Shown: in pieces, positions 26,667 through 34,962 of the stretch
Position numbering within the stretch: the stretch's first letter is position 1
How the letters are laid out: each line of letters starts with the position of its first letter
NCBI RefSeq assembly: GCF_013359735.1
Contig: NZ_JABFMX010000009.1
Span: 95,286 to 159,285 of the forward strand
Length of the DNA: 64,000 nucleotides
DNA from: Arthrobacter sp. C9C5
Lineage (GTDB): Bacteria; Actinomycetota; Actinomycetes; Actinomycetales; Micrococcaceae
Direction: 5' to 3'
Translations under genes and position numbers: made by a program
Notes under the pieces: model-generated
What the model was told of the DNA's origin: nothing
What the model saw: the letters and a program-made list of their open reading frames with translations, nothing else
Databases searched by the model: none

Positions 26667-28548
26667 GCCGGCCGGCCGCCCTGCCCGGCCGCGGGGTCCG
26701 CGTCCCGGAGCCCAGCGCCCGGAGCGCGTTCAGGATCGTGGCGAGGTCCACCACCTCCTGGGAGAGGGCGCCGGCGATGGCCGGAACGTAGCCCGCGGCT
26801 GCCGCCAGCATCAGCGCCACGCTCAGCGCGATGCCGATCCAAATGCTCTGCAGCGCCACCTTCACAGTGCGCTGACCGATCCGCACGGCCGAGGCCACCT
26901 TGGACAGGTCGTCCAAGATGATCACGACGTCGGCGGACTCGCCGGCCGCCGTCGAGCCCCGCGCGCCCATCGCGATCCCGACGTCGGCGACGGCCAGGAC
27001 GGGGGCGTCGTTGACGCCGTCGCCCACCATCATCACCGGACGGCGGGGCAGTGAGCGGACCGCCTCCACCTTGTCCGGCGGCAGGCACTCGGCCCGGACG
27101 TCGGTCAGCCCGGCCTCTGCCGCGATGTGCTCGGCGGTGGCGAGGGCGTCGCCGGTCAGCATCACCGTGCGGGTGGCGCCGAGTTCCCGGAGCTCGGCCA
27201 CGGTGCGGCGGGTTTCCCGGCGGATGGGGTCGCTCATCACGAGGGCTCCGGCGAACTCCCCGGCCACGCCCACGTAGATGGCGAGTTCGCCGCTGGCCAG
27301 CTCGCTTTCCACGACGCCGGCGGCCGATTCGGACACGAAATTGGGCTTGCCGACGACCACGTCCCGGCCGTCGAAGCGCGCCCGGACGCCGTGCGTGGCG
27401 AATTCGGTGGCCTCCGTGGCGGTCTCGAAAACCAACCCGCGGGACCGTGCCGCGTCCATCACCGAGGCGGCGAGCACGTGGGAGGAATATTGCTCGGCGG
27501 ATGCCGCGAGCCCGAGGACCCGGTCCTCGGTGAAGGACCCCGCGGTCCGGATGCCCACCAGGGAGGGCCGGCCGTAGGTCAGGGTGCCGGTCTTGTCGAA
27601 GGCCACCGTTTTGATCCGGCTCAGCTGCTCCAGAACCCCGGCGTATTTGACGATGATGCCGCCTCGCGCGGCACGGCTCATGCCGCCCAGGAACGCCACG
27701 GGGGCGGCGATCAGCAGTGGACACGGCGTGGCCACCACCAGCACCTCCGCGAACCGGACCGGGCTGCCGCTGACGATCCAGCCGATCGCCCCGAGAACGT
27801 ACGCGAGGGCGGTGAAAGGGACGGCATAGCGGTCGGCCAGTCGGACCATGGGGGCCTTGCTCTCGGCCGCCTCCTTCACCAGCGCAACGATCCGGCTGTA
27901 CTGCGAGTCCTCCATCAGCGCCGTGACCTGCATCCGGATGGCCGCCTCGCCGTTCAACGACCCGCTCATCAGCCCCTCGCCGGCGGCACGCTCCACCGGC
28001 AGGCTCTCCCCGGTCAGGGAGGATTCATCAAACGTTCCGGACTCGGAGAGCAGCACCCCGTCCAGCGGCACCACTTCGCCGGGCCGCACCAGCAGGATGT
28101 CGCCGACCTCGACGTCGGTGGCCGCCACGTCCTCGTGCTGGCCGTCGGTTTCGGCGGCACGGGCTCCGGCGGCACCGCCGTTGCGTTCCCGGTGGGCCGT
28201 CTGCGGGACGCGCTCCAGCAGCGACGTCAGCTCCTTCTTGGCACGGCCGGCGGCGTAGTCCTCAAGGGCGGTACCGCCGGCCATCATGAGCACGATGATC
28301 ATCGAGGCGACGAATTCGCCCACCAGTACGGTGCTGACAATGGCGGTGACGGCCAGGATGTCGATGCCCCACTGGCCGCCGATCAGGCGGCGGACCATGC
28401 CGACGGCGAGGTAGGCCGCCACAGCCAGCGCATAGATGCTGGCGGCGATCCGCGCGATAGCTTCCTGGCCGGAGGCAAGCAGCAATATCACCGCCAGGAG
28501 GGCGGCGACCGTGCCCGTGACAAGCGGATACCGGAGCGCAATTTTCAC
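26614..28548 (-). CDS. Heavy-metal P1B-type ATPase, P1B-5-like
   Basis: 644-aa metal efflux ATPase without an N-terminal metal-binding domain. Visible: actuator SLTGES, DKTGTLTYG (Asp318), MVGDGVNDAPVLAVADVGIAMG. The transmembrane metal motif is TPCP (274-277) rather than CPC, and the last helical pair carries QEVVD; TPCP plus QExxD is the signature of the P1B-5 group, linked to nickel and iron in Sinorhizobium Nia. The usual SHP(LA) of the nucleotide domain reads SSHVLA, so the conserved Pro is lost. No C-terminal haemerythrin domain; a basic 28-residue tail overlaps the 3' end of ppsA by 53 bases. Start GTG 28548 has GAGGCGGGA upstream and is preferred over an upstream TTG. Confidence 0.88.
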   Translation of the reverse strand: MKIALRYPLVTGTVAALLAVILLLASGQEAIARIAASIYALAVAAYLAVGMVRRLIGGQWGIDILAVTAIVSTVLVGEFVASMIIVLMMAGGTALEDYAAGRAKKELTSLLERVPQTAHRERNGGAAGARAAETDGQHEDVAATDVEVGDILLVRPGEVVPLDGVLLSESGTFDESSLTGESLPVERAAGEGLMSGSLNGEAAIRMQVTALMEDSQYSRIVALVKEAAESKAPMVRLADRYAVPFTALAYVLGAIGWIVSGSPVRFAEVLVVATPCPLLIAAPVAFLGGMSRAARGGIIVKYAGVLEQLSRIKTVAFDKTGTLTYGRPSLVGIRTAGSFTEDRVLGLAASAEQYSSHVLAASVMDAARSRGLVFETATEATEFATHGVRARFDGRDVVVGKPNFVSESAAGVVESELASGELAIYVGVAGEFAGALVMSDPIRRETRRTVAELRELGATRTVMLTGDALATAEHIAAEAGLTDVRAECLPPDKVEAVRSLPRRPVMMVGDGVNDAPVLAVADVGIAMGARGSTAAGESADVVIILDDLSKVASAVRIGQRTVKVALQSIWIGIALSVALMLAAAAGYVPAIAGALSQEVVDLATILNALRALGSGTRTPRPGRAAGRPSPRTPASRLPRSAGRS

Positions 28549-28631
28549 GGTTGTCCCGCCTCGTTCCTCGCGCAAGACCTGGCGTCTGCGACTACTTGAA
28601 TCCTACTGCGCGGCCCTTTCCACGCCCCGGG

Positions 28632-28691
28632 CCGAACGGACACTTGCGGCCCCTAATCCGGGGATCTCCAGGGCCCCAAGTGCCCGTTCGC
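28632..28691. repeat. 60-bp palindromic intergenic element
   Basis: Arms CGAACGGACACTTG-GGCCCC and GGGCCCCAAGTGCCCGTTCG pair with few mismatches around a central loop with CCGGGGATCTCC. It lies between the divergent metal ATPase and polysaccharide deacetylase genes, so it cannot be a 3'-end terminator for either. A partial copy occurs at 6143-6168. Confidence 0.7.
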
Positions 28692-28712
28692 GCAAAGGAG
28701 TGGGGAATCCGT

Positions 28713-28729
28713 CGGGCCTTTCAGCCCTA
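28713..28729. promoter_or_regulatory. DosR-like box D before the polysaccharide deacetylase gene
   Basis: CGGGCCTTTCAGCCCTA, with GGGC/GCCC arms around CTTTCA, 33 bp before the ATG at 28762 and 165 bp from the divergent metal ATPase start. Core agrees with boxes A and B but has one extra base in the centre. Confidence 0.35.
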
Positions 28730-28761
28730 CCCCGCTGGGGCCGGTGGTGCCATGGTGAGGC

Positions 28762-29733
28762 ATGTGGTCGCTCTTCGCCGGCGGACGCCGTCGGCTGATT
28801 GCGCTGGTGGCCGCGGTGCTGCTGCTTGCCGCCGCGGTCGTCACGGCGCTGGTCCTCTCCCGGGAACCCCCTGCCGCCGCTCCGCAGGCGGCCCCCGCTA
28901 CCGGCCCGTCTGGCACCGCGTCGGCTTCCGTTACCCCTTCGCCGTCGCGCACCGCGCCCGGCACCTCCTCGCCGGGTGCGACCCCAAGCCGGACGCCCCT
29001 GCCGCCGTCGAGCGCCGCTCCGGTCCCTCCGCCGGCCACGACGGCGCCCGTGACCCAGGCGCCACCCCCGCCGCCTCCGGCACCCGCGGCCCCGTTCCCC
29101 GCGTCACTCCGGGGCGCCGACGTCGAGGTCATCCCCGGCGCCGGCCGCGTGGTTGCCCTGACCTTCGATGCCGGGGCCAATTCGGCGGCCCTGCCCAGCA
29201 TTCTGCGCACCCTCGGCGCCGCCGGAGTGCGGGCAACGTTTTTCCTGACGGGCAACTGGGCCAGCGCCAACCCCGCTGGCGTCGCCTCGATCGTGGCAGC
29301 CGGCCACCGGGTGGGCAACCACTCGATGACGCATCCGGGGTTCACCTCCCTCACCGACGCCCAGATCGCCCAGCAGCTCTCCGGCGCGCAGGCCGCGATC
29401 ACGGCCGCAGGCGCGGATTCCCGGCCGCTGTTCCGCTTCCCGTTCGGCGAGCGGGACGCACGGACCATCGCCGCCGTGAACGCGCGGGGCTACCTGCCGG
29501 TGCGCTGGACGGTCGACACCCTCGGCTGGAAGGGCACCAGCGGCGGGATCACGGCACAGATCGTCGCCGACCGTGCGCTCGCCGGCCTGCAGCCGGGGGA
29601 GATCGTCCTGATGCACATCGGTTCCAACCCCGACGACGGCAGCACCCTGGACGCCGACGCCCTGCCGCAACTCATCAGCCGGATCCGGCAGGCCGGCTAC
29701 GGCTTCACGACCCTGGACGCGCTCCTCGGCTGA
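28762..29733 (+). CDS. Membrane-anchored polysaccharide deacetylase
   Basis: 323-aa extracytoplasmic NodB-homology deacetylase. A signal-anchor helix (RLIALVAAVLLLAAAVVTALVLS) is followed by about 75 residues of Pro/Ser/Thr-rich linker, suited to spanning the cell wall, and then the catalytic domain. Motif 1 is TFDAGAN (the PdaA-like form where the second Asp is Ala), motif 2 is GNHSMTHPG (metal histidines), motif 3 RFPFGERD, and motif 5 LMHIGSN. It most likely deacetylates peptidoglycan or another wall glycan. Candidate box D is just upstream; the HAD-GH65 gene follows after 61 bases. Confidence 0.9.
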   Translation: MWSLFAGGRRRLIALVAAVLLLAAAVVTALVLSREPPAAAPQAAPATGPSGTASASVTPSPSRTAPGTSSPGATPSRTPLPPSSAAPVPPPATTAPVTQAPPPPPPAPAAPFPASLRGADVEVIPGAGRVVALTFDAGANSAALPSILRTLGAAGVRATFFLTGNWASANPAGVASIVAAGHRVGNHSMTHPGFTSLTDAQIAQQLSGAQAAITAAGADSRPLFRFPFGERDARTIAAVNARGYLPVRWTVDTLGWKGTSGGITAQIVADRALAGLQPGEIVLMHIGSNPDDGSTLDADALPQLISRIRQAGYGFTTLDALLG

Positions 29734-29794
29734 CCGCCCGCAACCGGGCCGACCGCCACTGTTCCCGGACGGGGATGACTGGTACGAATAACGC

Positions 29795-32700
29795 ATGACG
29801 GAGTCGCCCACAGTTGCAGCTGCACTGGCACCCGTCGACGCGGTGGTCTTTGAACTGGACGGCGTGGTGCTTGATACCGCGGAACTCCGTGCCGCCGCCT
29901 GGAAGCGGCTCCTCGATGAGGTCTTCCGGGACCCCCGGCTGCCGCCCCGCGCCCGCCGGGACCCGATCGCGGACGCCGACTACACCCTTTACATCGAAGG
30001 CAGGACGCCCGCCGAGGGTGCCTCGGCGTTCCTGGCCTCGCGCGGCGTCTCGCTTCCGCCGGGTTCGCCGGCGGATGGTCCGGGCGACTGGACGGCGTTC
30101 GGACTCGGGAAACGCCAGGACGAACTCTTCGGGCAACTGCTGCGCGGCCAGCCGCCCCGGGCCTTCCCCGGCACCTTGGCCCTGCTGCAACGGCTCCGGG
30201 CCGGCCGGATTCCGGTGCTGCTGGCCACGTCGGCCCCCAACGCGGGCGCGCTGCTCGCCACCGTCGGCCTGGAAGCCTTTTTCGACCATGTCGCGGACGG
30301 GCAGGCGGCGCTGCGGCAGGCCATCCCCGGCAAGCCGTCGCCGGCCCTGGCCCTGGAAGCGGTGCGGCGGCTGGACATCCCGCCCGGCCGGGCCATGGTC
30401 ATCGAAGCGGCCGTCGCCGGGGTGGAGGCGGGCCGCCGCGGCGGCTTCGGGCTCGTCGTCGGGATCGACCGGACCGGCCGGCGGGCCGAACTGGAAACCG
30501 CCGGGGCCGACATCGTGGTCGAAGACGTCAGCGAACTGGACATCGGCCTGGTCATCACGCACCCCTGGATGCTGGTCTACGAGGGTTTCGACCCGGCCCA
30601 CGAAGGGCACCGGGAGGCCCTGACCACGCTGGGCAACGGCTACATGGCCACCCGGGGTGCGGCCCCGGAACACCGCGGCGGCGAGATCCACTATCCCGGG
30701 AGCTACCTGGCGGGGGTCTACAACCGGCTGGCCAGCGTCGTGGAGGGCCAGAAAACGGTGGACGAGCACATGGTGAACATTCCGGACTGGCTGCACCTGG
30801 ACCTGCGGATCGAGGGCGGCGCCTGGTGGTCGGAGGGTGGCCTGGTGCTCCGCAGGGAGCGCCGCACCCTGGACCTCAAACGCGCCCTACTCACCCGGGA
30901 GGCACTGCTGGAGGACGACGCCGGCCGGCGGCTGAAGCTGGTGCAGCGGCGCCTGGTTTCGATGGCGGAGCCGCACCTCGCTGCGCTGGAAACGGTGCTC
31001 ACCGCGGACGGCTGGAGCGGCAGCATCAGCGTCCGCAGCGGCTGCGACACGGACGTGACCAACTCCAACGTCCCGGAGGACGCGCAGCTGTCCACCCGGC
31101 ACCTGACGGCGGTGCAGGTGACGGAGTCCGCCGGTGGGCAGAAAACAGCCCGACGGGGCGCCGTCGTGCTGAACGTCCAGGTGCAGACCAGCCAGAGCCG
31201 GGTGGGCATCGCCCTGGCGCTGCGCACCGAAGTGTCCGGGCCCGCCAACTCCGCCTTCGAGCAGCTGGGCGGACTGTACGCGCACCGCTTCGACGTGCCG
31301 GCCGCGGACGGGACAGCGGTGACGGTGACCAAGACGGTGGGGGTCGCCAGCTCCCGGGACCACGCGGTTTCCTCGCCGCTGACGGGGGCTGAGGCGGTGC
31401 TGGCGCGCGCGGGCGGCTTCGAGGCGCTGCTGGCGGAGCACGAGAAGGCCTGGGCCCTGCTGCTGGCACCGTTCATCATCGAATCCGACGCCCCCTCGCA
31501 GGCGCAGCTGATCCTGAACCTGCACGTTTTCCACCTGCTGCAGACACTGACGACGCACACCGCCGAGCTGGACGCGGGCGTGCCGGCCCGCGGACTGCAC
31601 GGAGAGGGCTACCGCGGACATGTCTTCTGGGACGAGCTGTTCGTCCTGCCGGTGCTGAACTCCCGGCTGCCCTCGCTCGCCCGGGAACTGATCGACTACC
31701 GCTGGCGGCGTCTTGGCACGGCCCGGGACGCGGCGAGGGCGGCCGGGCTGCGGGGCGCGCTGTTCCCCTGGCAGAGCGGCAGCGACGGCACCGAGCAGAC
31801 CCCCAAGCTGCTATTCAACAAGTTGTCCGGGCACTGGATGCCGGACTACTCCCATCTCCAGCGCCACGTGGGCCTGGCCGTGGCCTACAACGCCTGGCAG
31901 TACTTCGAGGCCACCCAGGACCGCGGCTGGCTGACCCAGCACGGCGCGGAACTCATTGTCGACGTCGCCCGCCTGTTCGCCTCGATGGCGGACTACGACG
32001 CCATCGACGACCGGTTCCACCTCAGGGGTGTCATGGGGCCGGACGAGTACCACACCGGCACCCCGGGCAACCCGGGCGGGGGCCTGGACGACAACGCCTA
32101 CACCAACATCATGGCCGCGTGGGTGTTCGACCAGGCCGAATGGATCATGCACTCCGTCCAGGGGTTCGACATGGAGGACCTCCGGGCCAGGCTCGGCATT
32201 ACGGCCGCGGAAATCGCCGGCTGGGCGCGGCTGAGCCGGCGCATGTTTGTGCCCTTCCACGGGGACGGCATCATCAGCCAGTTCGCCGGCTACGGCGCGC
32301 TCCGGGAACTGGACTGGACCCACTACCGCCGCAGCTACCGCAACATCGAACGGCTGGACCTCATCCTGGAAGCCGAAGGGGACAGCACCAACCACTACCG
32401 GCTGGCCAAACAGGCCGACGTCCTGATGCTGCTCTACGTCCTGGGCGAGGACCAGCTCGTGGGATTCCTCGGCCGGATGGGCTACACCGTCACCGCAACC
32501 CAGATGGCCGCGACCGTGGACTTCTATCTGGCCCGGACCGCGCACGGCTCCACGCTCAGCCGGGTGGCGCACGCCTCGGTCCTCGTGCCGCGGGATCCGG
32601 AGCAGGCCTGGGCCACGTTTCGCGAAGCCCTGGACGCTGACCTGGACGACACCCAGGGCGGGACCACGAGCTCGGGCATCCACCTGGGCGCGATGGCCGG

Positions 32701-32965
32701 CTCGATCGACGTCGTCCAGCGCAGTTTCGCCGGGCTGCGGATCACCCGGGACGCCCTCGACTTCACGCCCCGGCTCCCGGCCGAACTACGCCGGGTCGAC
32801 TTCCAGGTCCGCTACCGCGACCAACTGCTGGCGGTGCATCTGGAAACGGACCGGCTCCTCGTCTCCGCCGCCCCCGGGGACGCCGCCCCCGTACTGGTCC
32901 GGGTTGGCCCCCGAAAGGTGCTGCTGCGGGCCGGCGAACAGCATGAATTCCTCCGCGCCGACTAG
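29795..32965 (+). CDS. HAD (beta-phosphoglucomutase-like) domain fused to GH65 glycoside phosphorylase
   Basis: 1056-aa fusion. Residues 1-250 resemble beta-phosphoglucomutase, about 255-1056 a family 65 glycoside phosphorylase (maltose/trehalose/kojibiose phosphorylase group). The GH65 part is intact: FDPAHEGHREALTTLGNGYMATRG, GYRGHVFWDELFVLP, catalytic acid Glu751 in GVMGPDEYHTG, KQADVLMLLYVLG and HGSTLSRVAHA for phosphate. The HAD part is not: the nucleophile motif reads FELDGVVLDT (Asp to Glu at residue 20) and the magnesium motif IEAAVAG has Ala205 for Asp. There is no ribosome binding site; TACGAA 12 bases before the ATG suggests a leaderless transcript. M. tuberculosis Rv2006 has a related HAD/GH65 design. 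Its stop overlaps the convergent dehydrogenase gene by four bases. Confidence 0.92.
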   Translation: MTESPTVAAALAPVDAVVFELDGVVLDTAELRAAAWKRLLDEVFRDPRLPPRARRDPIADADYTLYIEGRTPAEGASAFLASRGVSLPPGSPADGPGDWTAFGLGKRQDELFGQLLRGQPPRAFPGTLALLQRLRAGRIPVLLATSAPNAGALLATVGLEAFFDHVADGQAALRQAIPGKPSPALALEAVRRLDIPPGRAMVIEAAVAGVEAGRRGGFGLVVGIDRTGRRAELETAGADIVVEDVSELDIGLVITHPWMLVYEGFDPAHEGHREALTTLGNGYMATRGAAPEHRGGEIHYPGSYLAGVYNRLASVVEGQKTVDEHMVNIPDWLHLDLRIEGGAWWSEGGLVLRRERRTLDLKRALLTREALLEDDAGRRLKLVQRRLVSMAEPHLAALETVLTADGWSGSISVRSGCDTDVTNSNVPEDAQLSTRHLTAVQVTESAGGQKTARRGAVVLNVQVQTSQSRVGIALALRTEVSGPANSAFEQLGGLYAHRFDVPAADGTAVTVTKTVGVASSRDHAVSSPLTGAEAVLARAGGFEALLAEHEKAWALLLAPFIIESDAPSQAQLILNLHVFHLLQTLTTHTAELDAGVPARGLHGEGYRGHVFWDELFVLPVLNSRLPSLARELIDYRWRRLGTARDAARAAGLRGALFPWQSGSDGTEQTPKLLFNKLSGHWMPDYSHLQRHVGLAVAYNAWQYFEATQDRGWLTQHGAELIVDVARLFASMADYDAIDDRFHLRGVMGPDEYHTGTPGNPGGGLDDNAYTNIMAAWVFDQAEWIMHSVQGFDMEDLRARLGITAAEIAGWARLSRRMFVPFHGDGIISQFAGYGALRELDWTHYRRSYRNIERLDLILEAEGDSTNHYRLAKQADVLMLLYVLGEDQLVGFLGRMGYTVTATQMAATVDFYLARTAHGSTLSRVAHASVLVPRDPEQAWATFREALDADLDDTQGGTTSSGIHLGAMAGSIDVVQRSFAGLRITRDALDFTPRLPAELRRVDFQVRYRDQLLAVHLETDRLLVSAAPGDAAPVLVRVGPRKVLLRAGEQHEFLRAD

Positions 32966-33966
32966 CGGGCCACGCGGATGACGGCGGCACCGGTCACCCG
33001 GTCCCCGGCGAGGTCCCGCAGTGCCTGGTCCGCGGCGTCGAAGGGGTAGGCCACCGTGGTCGGGCGCAGCGGAATCTCAGCGGCGAGGCGGAAGAACTCC
33101 TCGCCGTCGGCCCTGGTGTTGGCGGTGACACTGCGCAGTTGGCGCTCCTGGAACAGCTCGGCGGCGTAGTGCAGGGGCGGGATGTCGCTGAGGTGGATGC
33201 CGGCGACGGCGAGCGTCCCGCCACGGTCGAGGGCGCGCAGGGCCGGCGGAACCAGACCGCCTGCGGGGGCGAAGAGGATGGCGGCGTCGAGGGGGTCCGG
33301 CGGTTCCTCCTCGGCACCGCCGGCAAACGTGGCGCCCAGATCCAAGGCTAAGCGCCGGGCCTCCGGGGACCGCGTCATGACGTAGACCTGGGCCCCCTGG
33401 TAGAGCGCGATCTGTGCGGCGAGGTGGGCCGAGGCGCCGAAGCCGTAAATGCCCAGCCGGCCGCCGATCGGCAGTTCGGCCCGGCTCAGGGCGCGGTAGC
33501 CGATGATGCCAGCGCACAGCAGCGGAGCCGCCTCCTCATCCGGGAAGATTTCGGGCACCCGGTAGGCGAAGTCCTCGGCGACGGTGATGAGTTCGGCGTA
33601 GCCGCCGTCGCGGTCCCAGCCCGTGAAGGTGGGGGACAGGCACAGGTTTTCCTGCCCGCGCAGGCAGAACCGGCAGGACCGGCAGGTGCCGCCGAGCCAG
33701 GCCACCCCCACCCGCTCGCCGGGGCGGAACCGGTCCGCGCCCTGGCCGGCGCCGATCACCTCGCCGATTACTTCGTGCCCGGGAACGACGCCGGCCCGCC
33801 TGGGGGCCAGCTCGCCCTCGGCCAGGTGCAAGTCCGTGCGGCACACCCCGCACACCCGTACGCGTATCAGGATTTCCCCGCGGCCGGGGATGGGGTCCGG
33901 GCGCTCGCCGGACACCAGCGGACCCGTCGCGATTGGTCCGGGCTGCGCAACCCACCAGGCTCGCAC
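32962..33966 (-). CDS. adhA: Zinc-dependent alcohol dehydrogenase
   Basis: 334-aa medium-chain alcohol dehydrogenase of the actinobacterial AdhA type. Catalytic zinc ligands lie in VCGVCRTDLHLAEG and PGHEVIGEV; the structural zinc loop CRSCRFCLRGQENLC is complete; IYGFGASAHLAAQIALYQG is the NAD(P) fold with a GFGASA variant of GxGxxG. The probable role is NAD-linked oxidation of primary alcohols or aldehyde reduction under low oxygen. GTG 33966 has AAAGGGAGG upstream. Homologues belong to the streptomycete DevR/OsdR neighbourhood, which agrees with the surrounding genes. Confidence 0.92.
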   Translation of the reverse strand: MRAWWVAQPGPIATGPLVSGERPDPIPGRGEILIRVRVCGVCRTDLHLAEGELAPRRAGVVPGHEVIGEVIGAGQGADRFRPGERVGVAWLGGTCRSCRFCLRGQENLCLSPTFTGWDRDGGYAELITVAEDFAYRVPEIFPDEEAAPLLCAGIIGYRALSRAELPIGGRLGIYGFGASAHLAAQIALYQGAQVYVMTRSPEARRLALDLGATFAGGAEEEPPDPLDAAILFAPAGGLVPPALRALDRGGTLAVAGIHLSDIPPLHYAAELFQERQLRSVTANTRADGEEFFRLAAEIPLRPTTVAYPFDAADQALRDLAGDRVTGAAVIRVAR

Positions 33967-34033
33967 AGAGCCTCCCTTTCTGGCTCATCTTCCTGACCCG
34001 GGCTGCGGCGGCAGTGACCCCGGAGCCTAGGAA

Positions 34034-34885
34034 TCAGCGCGTGATCATGACATTGCAGGCCGCCTTATGCAGCACCGCGGAGACGGTGTTGCCAATGCCT
34101 CCGCCGCGGTTGTGGGTGCCCAGCACCAGCACATCCGCGTCTTCGGCTGCCTCCACGAGTTCCTTGGCCGCCGCCCGGCCATCCTTCAGCGTGCCGGAGA
34201 CTGCCAGCCCGGGAGCGAGTCTCCCTGCTTCGCCGAGGGAGTACTCCAGCAGTTCCGCGCCGTGGAGCGGCGTGTGCCGGCCGTGCTCCGCAGGCTTCCC
34301 GCCAGGGTCCGGATCCACATGGATCAGCTGCAACTCGGCGCCGACCGCGGCGGCGAGGCGGACGGCGTCGGCGAGCACGGCCGAGCTGTGGGCCGCGGCA
34401 TCGACGCCTACGACGACGGGCCTGCCGGGCAGGTGCGGACGGCGGACCACCATGAGCGGGCACGGGGCGGCGCCTGCCAGCTCCAGGCAGACCGAACCGG
34501 CGAGGTGGTCGAGCACGCCGCCCATGCCCCGGCTTCCCACCACCAGGAGGGAGGCATCCGCGGCGGCCTGGCGCAGGACCTGTGCGGGCAGTCCGGCCTC
34601 CATGACACCGTCGACGGCGAGACCAGGGTCAACGCCGTGGGCCAGCCCCACGCCCTCGGCGAGGATGGTCTCGGCGGAATGCCGGAGGCCGCTGCCGGCC
34701 ACGCCCTTGACGGGTCCCAGGTCTTTGGTGAACATCGGCCAGACCCAGGCGTGAACCACCCGCAGGGGGAGGCCCCGGAGGGCGGCATGGTCGGCGGCCC
34801 AGCGGACGGCGAGTTGCGAGGATTCGGAGCCGTCGTAGCCCACGGCGACGGCGGCGGGTCGGGGACCTGCTGCGGGTGCCGGCAT
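34034..34885 (-). CDS. Universal stress protein, two-domain
   Basis: 283-aa tandem UspA protein. Domain 1 starts AVAVGYDGSESSQLAVRWAADHA and ends VVGSRGMGGVLDHLAGSVCLELAGAAPCPLMVV, with the ATP-type G-2x-G-9x-G(S) pattern; domain 2 (PVVVGVDAAAHSSAVLADAVRLA ... VLVLGTHNRGGGIGNTVSAVLHKAACNVMI) keeps the pattern in a slightly altered form. Such ATP-binding proteins accompany hypoxic or stationary states in actinobacteria. Candidate box E lies 80 bp upstream of the ATG. It follows brkB in the same direction with 77 bases between them. Confidence 0.93.
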   Translation of the reverse strand: MPAPAAGPRPAAVAVGYDGSESSQLAVRWAADHAALRGLPLRVVHAWVWPMFTKDLGPVKGVAGSGLRHSAETILAEGVGLAHGVDPGLAVDGVMEAGLPAQVLRQAAADASLLVVGSRGMGGVLDHLAGSVCLELAGAAPCPLMVVRRPHLPGRPVVVGVDAAAHSSAVLADAVRLAAAVGAELQLIHVDPDPGGKPAEHGRHTPLHGAELLEYSLGEAGRLAPGLAVSGTLKDGRAAAKELVEAAEDADVLVLGTHNRGGGIGNTVSAVLHKAACNVMITR

Positions 34886-34962
34886 GGATCCTCCCGGGTA
34901 GGCGGACGTAGCACTCCCCAGCGGTGCGTCCCCCCAGTACTACCGGTGGGGGAGCGGGGCGG

